Program-made: the position numbers and the translations under genes
Assembly (NCBI GenBank): GCA_030152675.1
Contig: JASLIY010000244.1
Span: 1-7,906 of the forward strand
DNA: 7,906 bases
Direction of reading: 5' to 3'
Source: Acinetobacter sp.
Lineage (GTDB): Bacteria > Pseudomonadota > Gammaproteobacteria > Pseudomonadales > Moraxellaceae
The notes under the pieces: model-generated
The model's input: the letters and a program-made list of their open reading frames with translations, nothing else
What the model was told of the DNA's origin: nothing
Database searches by the model: none
In this document: piece by piece, positions 1 to 6,563 of the stretch
Position numbering within the stretch: the first letter of the stretch is position 1
Layout: every line of letters starts with the position of its first letter

Positions 1-205
1 CAAAGATCGAGACAGCAAACAACCTGACCAAGCTTTGGCACTGAACTTGATCGAGGAACTTCGCAATAGGCATCACGTTCTTACCTCAGTCGCAGGTCCT
101 TATGGCAATGTCCTTAAACTGCGCCCGCCTTTGGCTTTTCAGGCACAGGATATCGATTGGCTGGTCGGTGCCTTAGATCAGGCGCTGACCCAATTAAAAC
201 GCTAA
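1..205 (+). CDS. Class III aminotransferase-fold enzyme, C-terminal fragment (possibly an ammonio-phospholyase)
   Basis: Partial gene: the window opens inside it and only the last 67 codons (from base 2) are visible before TAA at 203-205. The fragment reads as the small C-terminal domain of a PLP-dependent class III aminotransferase, with the family-typical stretch GPYGNVLKLRPPL followed by an acidic DIDWLVGALDQAL helix. The start KDRDSKQPD and the VLTSVAGPYGNVLK block resemble, from memory, the ends of phosphoethanolamine and phosphohydroxylysine phospholyases more than those of GABA or ornithine aminotransferases. The PLP lysine and substrate pocket lie outside the window, so the reaction cannot be settled. 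An APH-fold kinase and an ethanolamine-type permease a few kilobases away fit the phospholyase reading. The class III fold is a confident call; the specific reaction is inference. Confidence 0.8.
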   Translation, partial: KDRDSKQPDQALALNLIEELRNRHHVLTSVAGPYGNVLKLRPPLAFQAQDIDWLVGALDQALTQLKR

Positions 206-220
206 AGCTAAAGCAGAAAC

Positions 221-273
221 ACTGCATGCAATACCGCTGTTAAGCTGGCGCTGGTGCTGTTTGCATATGCAGT
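221..273. repeat. Imperfect inverted repeat downstream of the aminotransferase gene
   Basis: ACTGCATGCAA (221-231) can pair with TTGC (261-264) and ATGCAGT (267-273), giving 11 pairs with a two-base bulge and a 29-base loop. It lies between the aminotransferase stop and the terminator candidate, so it would form in the 3' untranslated RNA. A role in protecting the 3' end is possible. Nothing else is recognised in the 206-479 gap, and no convincing promoter for the next gene was found there. Confidence 0.35.
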
Positions 274-323
274 CGTTTGTAGGCTTGGGTCTACAGTTAA
301 AATCGCAGATTGAATCGCATATT

Positions 324-360
324 AATGGCGTGGCAGTAGTTTGCGACGCCATTTTGTTTT
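324..360 (+). terminator. Rho-independent terminator candidate after the aminotransferase gene
   Basis: AATGGCGT (324-331) pairs perfectly with ACGCCATT (346-353). The 14-base loop can add three more pairs (GCA/TGC). A T-rich tail, TTGTTTT, follows to 360. It sits about 120 bases beyond the aminotransferase stop, on the same strand and before the ssuA-like gene, so it probably separates the two transcripts. The tail is interrupted by a G and the loop is long, so strength is uncertain. Confidence 0.55.
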
Positions 361-479
361 GCCGCACGCGTTGGGGCAATCGGCATGGCTTTAGATAACA
401 ATATAAAAAATTGATATTTTAGTACGTTGAACACTTGCTGTACTTTTCATTTGAACCTAAATCAATAAAGATGCTTAAA

Positions 480-1511
480 ATGAAAATACTCAATCCGTAC
501 TTCTTTTCATATCGCAGTTTATGGCTATTGGCCCTAAGTAGTTTAATGCTCTCTGCCTGCACCAAACCCTCAGAGTCACAACAGAAATCACCCGCGACCG
601 AATCTCAATCATCGACATCCGAGCATGGCCGCGCAACTGCTGAGCTTTCCAGCCTGAATATTGGCTATCAAAAAGCGGCGCTCAAACTCATTGTGGCCAA
701 GAAAAATCAGTTCTTTGAACAGCAGTTTCCAAATCTAAAAATACACTGGAAAGAATTCCCAGCAGGGCCACAGACCTTAGAAGCCTTGTCTGTGGGGGCA
801 ATTGACTTTGGTTATACCGGTGATGTGCCGATTATTTTTTCATTGGCGGCATCCAAAGAGCTGAAATACTTGGCTTATGAGGATGGCGCCAAGCAGTCGC
901 ATGCTTTGTTATTGCCCTTAAATAGTCCGATCAAACGCCTGAGTGATCTCAAAGGCAAACGTATCGGCCTGACCAAGGGCTCCAGTGCGCATTACTTTTT
1001 GGCACAGAGTCTGAACAAAGCTGGCTTGGCATGGAGCGATATTCAAGCGATTTGGCTGACACCTGCAGATGGGCGTGCAGCCTTGGATAAAAAGGCCATT
1101 GATGCTTGGGCGACTTGGGAACCCTATGTGAGTGCGACTGAAATGCAGGGCGATGCAGTGAATTTATTTGATTCGAGCCAGTTGGATCTGACGTATTCGT
1201 TTTATCCAGCTCAGACGCAATTTGTTCAGCAACATCCACAGTTGGCGCTACAGGTGATTCAAGTTTTAAATCAGACCGATCAATGGATTCAAGATCATCC
1301 CGAGCAAGCGGCACAGATTTTGGCGCAGAGTACAGGGCTTGGCCCCGATGTGGCTGCAGCGGTATTGCATAAAAAGCCTAACCCCAATCCGGTGGCGCTG
1401 ATGACACCGAGCGTACTGCGCGCGCAACAAAAAATCGCAGATACCTTTTATCAACTCAAACTGATCCCAACCCAGATTCAGGTGGACAGTGCTGAGTGGA
1501 ATGGAAATTGA
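480..1511 (+). CDS. ssuA: SsuA-type aliphatic sulfonate-binding lipoprotein (ABC transporter substrate-binding protein)
   Basis: Predicted periplasmic solute receptor for alkanesulfonates, normally delivering substrate to an SsuBC ABC importer for sulfur supply. From ATG 480 it is 343 residues. The N-terminus has a short basic stretch, a hydrophobic helix and the lipobox LSAC (Cys27), so it should be a lipid-anchored protein; many enterobacterial SsuA proteins are instead soluble. A Ser/Glu-rich linker follows. The mature protein carries family signatures: IGYQKAALKLIVAKK, EFPAGPQTLEALSVGAIDFG, DLKGKRIGLTKGSSAHYFL and the ADGRAAL...IDAWATWEPY block. Start: 480 has a weak AAAGA eight bases upstream. 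ATG 471 is in frame but lacks spacing for a ribosome site, and TTG 435 would put an odd 15-residue extension before the signal peptide. No ssuB, ssuC or monooxygenase gene is adjacent. Family is confident; ligand (sulfonate versus taurine-like) is not. Confidence 0.87.
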   Translation: MKILNPYFFSYRSLWLLALSSLMLSACTKPSESQQKSPATESQSSTSEHGRATAELSSLNIGYQKAALKLIVAKKNQFFEQQFPNLKIHWKEFPAGPQTLEALSVGAIDFGYTGDVPIIFSLAASKELKYLAYEDGAKQSHALLLPLNSPIKRLSDLKGKRIGLTKGSSAHYFLAQSLNKAGLAWSDIQAIWLTPADGRAALDKKAIDAWATWEPYVSATEMQGDAVNLFDSSQLDLTYSFYPAQTQFVQQHPQLALQVIQVLNQTDQWIQDHPEQAAQILAQSTGLGPDVAAAVLHKKPNPNPVALMTPSVLRAQQKIADTFYQLKLIPTQIQVDSAEWNGN

Positions 1512-1533
1512 CAATAAATATCTTCAAGGTGGC

Positions 1534-1561
1534 GCTTGTGGCGCAATCATAGGCCACAAGC
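1534..1561. terminator. Hairpin between convergent ssuA-like and AraC genes
   Basis: GCTTGTGGC (1534-1542) pairs perfectly with GCCACAAGC (1553-1561) around a 10-base loop. It lies between the ends of two convergent genes (stops at 1511 and 1621), where a shared transcription end is expected. Neither side has a clear T run, so it may rely on Rho or only protect RNA 3' ends. Confidence 0.4.
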
Positions 1562-1620
1562 ACTGTATGAGGATTATTGGCTGGATTAGTGGATTCGCTA
1601 GCGGCAAAGCAGTGTCGTGA

Positions 1621-2664
1621 TCAATGCCGGAACTGTCTGGGATTGGTGCCAAACCAGCGTTTAAAGGCGCGAGAAAATGCGCTGACTTCGGAATAGCCCA
1701 ATAAAAATGCCATCTCTGAAATTGGGATATTTTTTTGTTTAATATAATAATCGGCCAATTCATAGCGTACTGCTTCGACCAAGGCACTAAAGCTCAGTCC
1801 CTCAGCTTTGAGGCGTCGACTAAGCACACAACTGCTCATGCCTAAGTCGCTGGCGATCTTGTCTAATACCGGTTCACCCTGTGCAAGTTCAATTTGGATA
1901 TGGGAACGCACTTGATCGACCAAGCTTTGCAAGGGGGTGGCGAGATTGAGCAAATGCAGCGTGTCTAACATCACATTCAATAACAATGGATCATGCATCG
2001 GCATGCTGAGCTGTAAGTCTTTTTTACACAGCAAGATTGAGTTAAATGGCTGCTCGAAAAATACTGGTGCATTAAACAATTTGCTGTGTTCCTGCCACAT
2101 TTCAGGACGAGTATGCTCAAAATGAATCTCTCGTGGTGAATAGTGTGGACCGAGCACTTCACGGATCACATTCATCAACATCCCCAAAGTCAGCTCTGCA
2201 TCTTGGCGGCGGGTCAGTATTGCGCCGTGTTGGATTTGATAGTCGATGCGCCAACATTCACCCAAATCCAGCATTCGGGTCAGGGTATCTTTTTGGTGTA
2301 AATGAAAATAATGTGCCATGTTTCTTAATGCGCTTTCTAAGTTGGCAGAACATAGTCCGATATAGCCGATCAGGCCTAAGGATTTGGGTTGAAATTGTTG
2401 GCCGTAGTACAGTCCGAAATTGTCACAGCCTGAGAGTTCAGCGGCTGATTCGAGTACTTTGCAATAATTGGGAAGTTGTAAGCTGAGGGTGGGGCTGAGT
2501 AAATGTTCGGGATTGATGCCGCTACAGCCAAAGACACGATCTACATCTGCACCGTGCTGTGCAATAAACTCGCCCAGACCGGAGGCGGCGGCAGAAAGTA
2601 CGCCTTGATTGCTCAATGGGGAGGCGGTCAGCAGCCCCGGAGCTGAATAATTAAAATGGATCAT
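1621..2664 (-). CDS. AraC-family transcriptional regulator with arabinose-binding-type ligand domain
   Basis: A 347-residue DNA-binding regulator. Residues of roughly 20-210 form the sensor domain of the OruR-like AraC group (PF12625-type). The C-terminal 100 residues hold two helix-turn-helix units: one near DKIASDLGMSSCVLSRRLKAEG, and the second in PISEMAFLLGYSEVSAFSRAFKR at about 314-336, followed by the family end FGTNPRQFR. ATG at 2664 is preceded by AAGGA with a six-base spacer, a good ribosome site. It lies 168 bases downstream of the kinase gene on the same strand and probably has its own promoter, though co-transcription is possible. Members of this group often control neighbouring amino-acid or amine catabolism genes. 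The likely targets are the kinase/permease pair, but the sequence does not show its ligand. An alternative target is the ssuA-like gene, which is convergent with it. Confidence 0.92.
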   Translation of the reverse strand: MIHFNYSAPGLLTASPLSNQGVLSAAASGLGEFIAQHGADVDRVFGCSGINPEHLLSPTLSLQLPNYCKVLESAAELSGCDNFGLYYGQQFQPKSLGLIGYIGLCSANLESALRNMAHYFHLHQKDTLTRMLDLGECWRIDYQIQHGAILTRRQDAELTLGMLMNVIREVLGPHYSPREIHFEHTRPEMWQEHSKLFNAPVFFEQPFNSILLCKKDLQLSMPMHDPLLLNVMLDTLHLLNLATPLQSLVDQVRSHIQIELAQGEPVLDKIASDLGMSSCVLSRRLKAEGLSFSALVEAVRYELADYYIKQKNIPISEMAFLLGYSEVSAFSRAFKRWFGTNPRQFRH

Positions 2665-2786
2665 GATGTATCCTTAATTTTTATAATTAAATCGCCTCAA
2701 GGGGCTGAGCAATATACATACCAGATTTGCCCAAACACCTGGGGGTCACACCTCCATGTGTGCATTTTTAAGCGTTGTATTGAAGC

Positions 2787-2811
2787 GAGCAGCGGCCAAA
2801 TTGCGCTGCTC
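2787..2811 (-). terminator. Hairpin just downstream of the kinase gene
   Basis: GAGCAGCG (2787-2794) pairs perfectly with CGCTGCTC (2804-2811) across a nine-base loop, 22 bases past the kinase stop. On the minus strand the bases after the stem are not a clean T run, so it is a weak intrinsic terminator candidate. It may partly separate the kinase and AraC transcripts. Confidence 0.4.
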
Positions 2812-2832
2812 ACACATCGGGTGTTTATGTTG

Positions 2833-3846
2833 TTATACCCCGACTGGGATTTGTTTGTGTAGATATTTTTTGCACAGCCGAATGCTGTGATTGGCCCATT
2901 GATCCCCTAAACTTTGCGCCATCTCGGTATTGGCATGTGAGCCATTCCACGCCAACATTTGAATACGTCGTTGCATGATCAGGGTCGGCAAGATGGCATA
3001 TTCAGCATCTGTGATATGGCCGATACGTTCATAGCCACTGAGCCAATGCTCAATCCATTCTGGTGCTGCGGCATAGTGCTCATTAAAACTGATCGCGGCA
3101 GCCAAGTCATGCATAAACCAGCCCATGCCACAGTCATCAAAATCAATCACGCCAATCCGATCTTGATCTAAGAGTAGATTGGTGAGGCGGAGATCGGCAT
3201 GGATCAGGCCATAGCGCTCAGCACTTTGTCCAAAGTCGTGCAGTTGCTGTTTGATTTCAACAATACAGGCTTCAACCATGTCATGATCTTTGCGGTTAAG
3301 GTGTGGTGCGTTGCGCCAATCCCCCCAATGCCCATGAGCACCGACCATGCTGTCATGATTCCAGATGATCCTTTGAAATTTTTCAGGGACTTGCCAATGC
3401 TTACTGTGTTGATGGAGGCGGGCCGTGATTTCCCCCAATTGTTGAAAAGCGATTGGACTCACCTCTACCGTCGGCATACTGCCCTCAATCCAGTAAAACA
3501 GCACGGCATAACGTTGCGTATCTGGATGGAAATCTGCATCAAGCGCCAAACTGAGTACCCGTTGACCATCCGCAGCGGCAATTGCGTGTGGCACAGCGAT
3601 GCCTTGGGCGGTGAGGGCATCGAGCCATGCCAACTCGCTTTCGATGTCTTGTCGGCTGTGATAGTGCGGCCGATGAATGCGCAGCGCATAACGCGCCTGT
3701 GCGGTGCGAATGATGAAGGTGGCATTTTCAGACTGGCATAACAAGCGCACCTCGCCGTGATATTGACGTGGATATGCGGCAATGGCTTGCTGTGCCAGTT
3801 GTTGTAGTTGGGCTGCACTGAGCGTTTCATTTTGTTCGACAGACAT
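2833..3846 (-). CDS. APH-fold small-molecule kinase (aminoglycoside phosphotransferase family; hydroxylysine/amino-alcohol kinase candidate)
   Basis: A 337-residue cytoplasmic kinase of the aminoglycoside phosphotransferase/choline kinase/homoserine kinase II superfamily. The N-lobe has the ATP-binding strands NATFIIRT and RYALRIHRP (about 41-60). The C-lobe carries the catalytic loop HADLRLTN, with Asp218 as catalytic base and Asn223, then the metal-binding DFD (Asp235) in IGVIDFDDCGMGWFMHDLAAAI. All key residues are intact. ATG 3846 is chosen because a strong GAGGAG lies seven bases upstream; a TTG 90 bases further up would only add an unlikely extension. It is divergent from an ethanolamine-type permease and near an aminotransferase-fold gene. 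That company favours phosphorylation of a transported amino alcohol or hydroxy-amino acid over antibiotic resistance. Homoserine kinase type II is a further alternative. The substrate is inferred from context only. Confidence 0.88.
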   Translation of the reverse strand: MSVEQNETLSAAQLQQLAQQAIAAYPRQYHGEVRLLCQSENATFIIRTAQARYALRIHRPHYHSRQDIESELAWLDALTAQGIAVPHAIAAADGQRVLSLALDADFHPDTQRYAVLFYWIEGSMPTVEVSPIAFQQLGEITARLHQHSKHWQVPEKFQRIIWNHDSMVGAHGHWGDWRNAPHLNRKDHDMVEACIVEIKQQLHDFGQSAERYGLIHADLRLTNLLLDQDRIGVIDFDDCGMGWFMHDLAAAISFNEHYAAAPEWIEHWLSGYERIGHITDAEYAILPTLIMQRRIQMLAWNGSHANTEMAQSLGDQWANHSIRLCKKYLHKQIPVGV

Positions 3847-3885
3847 ATCAGCACTCCTCGCTTGAATATTTTTCCAATCTTTTGG

Positions 3886-3965
3886 GCTTGTCTTGTCTGA
3901 TCTTAGACAAGCAAAAAAGCCTCGACTTGACTTCAAATGCGCTGCTGATGTTTTAGGGTCAAGTC
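3886..3965. promoter_or_regulatory. Divergent control region with five CTTGWC half-sites
   Basis: Between the kinase and permease genes, CTTGTC occurs at 3887-3892 and 3892-3897, its complement GACAAG at 3906-3911, CTTGAC at 3926-3931 and GTCAAG at 3958-3963. They form two inverted repeats: GCTTGTCT/AGACAAGC (3886-3893 with 3905-3912) and GACTTGAC/GTCAAGTC (3924-3931 with 3958-3965). TTGACT at 3927-3932 could be a -35 box for the permease, with the poor TTTTAG at 3951-3956 as its -10; a weak -10 would suit an activated promoter. A protein binding here could control both genes; the AraC regulator nearby is a candidate. Confidence 0.45.
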
Positions 3966-4026
3966 AGGTGGATTATTTTTGCGCAAGATGAGTGAGGATC
4001 AGCCGTGGGCAGGAGCAGCGCATCAC

Positions 4027-5445
4027 ATGAAAGATATCGACTTAAATCATCAACGTTCAGGTGCTCAACATGAGTACTTTGCCAAAAGACAATTAAAACA
4101 AGGTGCTGTGGGCTGGCTGTTGTTGGTCGGGCTGGGGGTGTCCTATGTGATTTCGGGAGATTTTGCTGGTTGGAACTTTGGACTTGCCCAAGGCGGTTGG
4201 GGCGGACTCTTTGTCGCAGCTGTGATCGTGGCGATCATGTATTTGTGCATGAGTTTATCCATGTCAGAAATGGCCACCATGTTGCCCACTGCAGGCGGCG
4301 GTTATAGTTTTGCACGAGTGGCATTTGGGCCTTTGGGGGGCTATTTGACCGGTACTGCGATTTTGATCGAATATGCGATCGCACCGGCCGCGATTGCTGT
4401 TTTTATCGGGGCCTATTGCGAATCCTTATTTGGGATCGGCGGTTGGCTGGTGTATTTGATTTGCTATCTGGTTTTTATGGGACTGCATCTCAAAGGCGCA
4501 GGAGAAGCGCTCAAGATTATGTTTGTGATTACCTCGATTGCCTGTGTGGCGCTGGTGGTCTTCATCGTGGCGATGCTGCCACATTTTAATGCACACAATC
4601 TTTTTGATATCGCCGTGAGTCACAACCGTGGGGCCAGTGCCTTTTTACCCTTGGGTTATATCGGGATTTGGGCTGCAGTACCGTATGCGATCTGGTTTTT
4701 TCTCGCAGTCGAGGGCGTCCCTTTGGCGGCAGAAGAAGTTAAAGATCCAGTACGGGCATTACCTCGTGGTTTGATCGGCTCAATGCTGATCTTGGCCGCA
4801 TTTGCGATGTTGATTTTATTCCTGAGTGCGGGCGCAGCTGGTGCAGATGCGCTGAAAAATTCTGGTGCGCCCTTGGTCGATGCATTAAAACTGGTGTATG
4901 GACAGCACACCTGGCTGGCCAGTTTCGTCAACTTCGTGGGCTTGGCTGGACTGATCGCCAGTTTTTTCTCGATCATCTATGCTTACTCACGGCAAATCTT
5001 CGCCCTATCGCGTGCTGGATACCTCCCCCAAAGCCTGTCTTTGACCAATCGCAATAAAGCACCGACTTGGGCGATCATCGTGCCGGGGATGATGGGATTT
5101 TTGCTTTCCTTAAGTGGGGAGGGTGATTTACTGATCTTGATGGCAGTATTTGGTGCCACGATTTCCTATGTATTGATGATGCTCTCGCATATCAAATTGC
5201 GCTTATCGCGGCCAGATTTGCCGCGTCCCTACAAAACCCCCGGCGGTATTTTTACCTCCTTGCTGGCATTGTGTTTAGCCGCGATTGCGGTGGTGGCAGG
5301 GTTGATGGTCAATCCTAAAATTTGGCTGATCAGCGCAGCGATTTATCTGGTATTTATTCTGTACTTTGTGCTGTATAGCCGGCATAAACTGGTCAAGGGA
5401 ACGCCAGAACAAGAGTTCGCCCGGATTGACCAAGAACGCGAGTGA
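4027..5445 (+). CDS. eat: Ethanolamine-type permease (APC superfamily)
   Basis: An inner-membrane amine/proton-type secondary transporter of 472 residues with about 12 hydrophobic helices. Ethanolamine permease signatures are present: KQGAVGWLLLVGLGVSYVIS and SGDFAGWNFGLAQGGWGG near 25-60, PTAGGGYSFAR, TGTAILIEYAIAPAAIAVF, FFLAVEGVPLAAEEVKDP and SIIYAYSRQIFALSRAGYLP. The start is uncertain. ATG 4027 has AGGAG 11 bases upstream; ATG 3988 and TTG 3979 are in frame but have no good ribosome site and add a polar tail of 13 or 16 residues. It is transcribed away from the APH-fold kinase gene. No eutB or eutC gene lies in the window, so the imported compound may be ethanolamine or a related amino alcohol handled by the kinase. 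The family is confident; exact substrate is not. Confidence 0.9.
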   Translation: MKDIDLNHQRSGAQHEYFAKRQLKQGAVGWLLLVGLGVSYVISGDFAGWNFGLAQGGWGGLFVAAVIVAIMYLCMSLSMSEMATMLPTAGGGYSFARVAFGPLGGYLTGTAILIEYAIAPAAIAVFIGAYCESLFGIGGWLVYLICYLVFMGLHLKGAGEALKIMFVITSIACVALVVFIVAMLPHFNAHNLFDIAVSHNRGASAFLPLGYIGIWAAVPYAIWFFLAVEGVPLAAEEVKDPVRALPRGLIGSMLILAAFAMLILFLSAGAAGADALKNSGAPLVDALKLVYGQHTWLASFVNFVGLAGLIASFFSIIYAYSRQIFALSRAGYLPQSLSLTNRNKAPTWAIIVPGMMGFLLSLSGEGDLLILMAVFGATISYVLMMLSHIKLRLSRPDLPRPYKTPGGIFTSLLALCLAAIAVVAGLMVNPKIWLISAAIYLVFILYFVLYSRHKLVKGTPEQEFARIDQERE

Positions 5446-5462
5446 GGCGAAGTACTGGGCAT

Positions 5463-5493
5463 AAAAAAACCGATACTGCATCAGCAGTATCGG
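5463..5493 (-). terminator. Intrinsic terminator of the HdeD-family gene
   Basis: A perfect 10-base-pair stem, CCGATACTGC (5470-5479) with GCAGTATCGG (5484-5493), closes a four-base loop. Seven A residues at 5463-5469 read as a T run immediately after the stem on the minus strand. It therefore serves the minus-strand gene ending at 5536. For the permease on the plus strand it follows the stop by about 20 bases but has no good T tail, so termination in that direction would be weaker. Confidence 0.85.
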
Positions 5494-5535
5494 ATGTAAG
5501 TTTCAACGCAGTACATTGACGACGTTTGAAAATGA

Positions 5536-6105
5536 TTAATCTGCCGAGCTTTTAGGTACTTCGCGGCGGATGTATGAGGCAAGTGTTAAGTAGTTGACCC
5601 CTTGGAACAACACGTCGATGGCCAAGAACAAGCCCAATACCCAGAACGGTGCATCAGGAGAGTTCAGGATAATTATCCCGGTGAGCAATGTCAGTAGACC
5701 CGAAAATAAAGTCCAGCCCCAACCTTGCATCGAACGGAACATGATCGCACCCAAGCTACGAATCACGCCAGCGATGATCAGGATAAAGGCCAAAACATTG
5801 GTCAGGACAATTGCGGTTTGTACCGGTGTGGTCCAAGCATAATAGCCCGCGATCAGATATAGCACGCCAAACAACGCCCAAAGCCAGCGATAGCCACCGC
5901 TAAATATTTTAAATGCACCGACCAAGTGCAACACGCCGCTGAGCATCATCAAGATACCGAAAATATAGACCACGGAGAGTGTGGCGAAGGGGAGAGCACC
6001 CAAAAGTACGACGCCAAAAATGGTCAGTAAAACACCTAAGCCTAAATACCATTTACGATTTGCATGTAATTGGTGGCGGACCAAATCATTTCCTACTGTT
6101 TTCAT
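5536..6105 (-). CDS. HdeD-family (DUF308) inner-membrane protein
   Basis: A 189-residue membrane protein, close to the usual HdeD length. After a polar N-terminus (about 18 residues) there are six hydrophobic segments in three pairs, for example GLGVLLTIFGVVLLGALPFA, YIFGILMMLSGVLHLVGAF, LWALFGVLYLIAGYYAW, VLAFILIIAGVIRSLGAIMF and the repeated GWGWTLFSGLLTLLTGIIIL. This is the internal repeat pattern of the family. HdeD is linked to acid resistance at high cell density in Escherichia coli; in other bacteria the role is mostly unknown. ATG 6105 is chosen, with a modest GAGAAAAAG upstream; a GTG at 6168 would add 21 polar residues lying over the likely promoter. It is a single gene with its own terminator and no evident link to its neighbours. 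Confidence 0.88.
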   Translation of the reverse strand: MKTVGNDLVRHQLHANRKWYLGLGVLLTIFGVVLLGALPFATLSVVYIFGILMMLSGVLHLVGAFKIFSGGYRWLWALFGVLYLIAGYYAWTTPVQTAIVLTNVLAFILIIAGVIRSLGAIMFRSMQGWGWTLFSGLLTLLTGIIILNSPDAPFWVLGLFLAIDVLFQGVNYLTLASYIRREVPKSSAD

Positions 6106-6137
6106 ACTTTTTCTCAAGTCTTCGTTAGGGAAAGTGA

Positions 6138-6177
6138 TGTTATAACATGAACCGTACACAGTACTCACTTCTGAGTA
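6138..6177 (-). promoter_or_regulatory. Candidate extended -10 promoter and inverted repeat for the HdeD-family gene
   Basis: On the minus strand TG-T-TATAAC (plus positions 6139-6147) matches an extended -10 element and lies about 35 bases upstream of ATG 6105. It is embedded in a perfect 12-base palindrome, ATGTTATAACAT (6137-6148). Where a -35 box would be expected there is instead an inverted repeat, TACTCA-CTTC-TGAGTA (6162-6177), 17 bases from the -10. An extended -10 can work without a -35, and the repeat could be an operator. Assigned by eye. Confidence 0.4.
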
Positions 6178-6260
6178 TTAAAGATAAGTATCAGGATTTG
6201 TAAATAAAAATACGATAGATTTAACACGACCATGCGTAATACAGGATGGGTGGTTGGTGC

Positions 6261-6318
6261 TTGCGCTGAGGGATACGTCCATATAATTCCCAGCGCAAAT
6301 AGGCGGCGTTCTGCCGCC
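6261..6318. repeat. Tandem pair of inverted repeats (possible structured RNA)
   Basis: The first element pairs TTGCGCT (6261-6267) and GGGA (6270-6273) with TCCC (6288-6291) and AGCGCAA (6292-6298): 11 pairs, a two-base bulge and a 14-base loop. Three bases later GGCGGC (6302-6307) pairs with GCCGCC (6313-6318) around GTTCT. There is no T run on either side, so they are not ordinary terminators. The loops do not show the motifs I know for guanidine riboswitches, and the element lies upstream of the predicted atzF start. Confidence 0.35.
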
Positions 6319-6442
6319 GTGGTCAGATATTTGATATTGATTGAAAGTGTTATTTGTTTTGATGGATATAGAGTTGGTAGTTGGATTTCATCCAAACTTA
6401 AAATATCTATCGTTGGTTCAATGCACGATTTGAATCATTACC

Positions 6443-6457
6443 GCACCAGATCGGTTC
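6443..6457. promoter_or_regulatory. Candidate NtrC binding site upstream of atzF
   Basis: GCACC-AGATC-GGTTC matches the NtrC dyad GCACC-N5-GGTGC at nine of ten specified positions. Its centre lies about 140 bases before the predicted sigma-54 start, a normal enhancer distance. A further GCAC half-site occurs at 6423-6426. Short sites like this arise by chance, but position and pairing with a sigma-54-like promoter raise its value. Confidence 0.4.
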
Positions 6458-6563
6458 TGAAAATGTGCTCTGCTCCGCGAAATACCGTCGCCCAAAGCGA
6501 GGCGTGGAAAATAATAACAGCCATCCAAATATAAACTTGTTGTAATTCAGCATGAAAATTTGA

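Noticed and set aside
2743..2768. Short hairpin CACAC/GTGTG followed by ATTTTT on the plus strand
   Set aside because: Only five base pairs, and no plus-strand gene ends there.
3199..3741. 180-codon plus-strand open frame opposite the kinase gene
   Set aside because: It is antisense to a kinase with intact catalytic motifs, and its translation has no family resemblance; it is a shadow frame.
2833..3846. Aminoglycoside resistance gene
   Set aside because: The APH fold is shared by many metabolic kinases; the neighbouring permease and aminotransferase-fold genes point to metabolism, and there is no mobile element or resistance context.
3886..3912. Intrinsic terminator between the kinase and permease genes
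   Set aside because: The stem is flanked by A residues on its plus-strand 3' side and lacks a T run after the stem on either strand; it also lies between divergent genes, where an operator is more likely.
3967..3984. Sigma-54-like GG...GC pattern upstream of the permease
   Set aside because: The GG at 3970-3971 and GC at 3981-3982 are nine bases apart, not the required ten, and the flanking bases match the consensus poorly.
6261..6318. Guanidine riboswitch in front of allophanate hydrolase
   Set aside because: Such riboswitches do precede carboxylase/allophanate hydrolase operons, but the hairpin loops lack the expected conserved motifs and the element lies upstream of the predicted transcription start, outside the leader.
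6165..6395. 76-codon minus-strand open frame upstream of the HdeD-family gene
   Set aside because: It has unremarkable composition, no recognisable domain and no ribosome site, and it overlaps the likely promoter of the HdeD-family gene.
6232..6534. 100-codon open frame on the plus strand in the long intergenic region
   Set aside because: The translation resembles no family I know, has no ribosome site, and covers hairpins and promoter elements; overlapping frames on the other strand look equally random.
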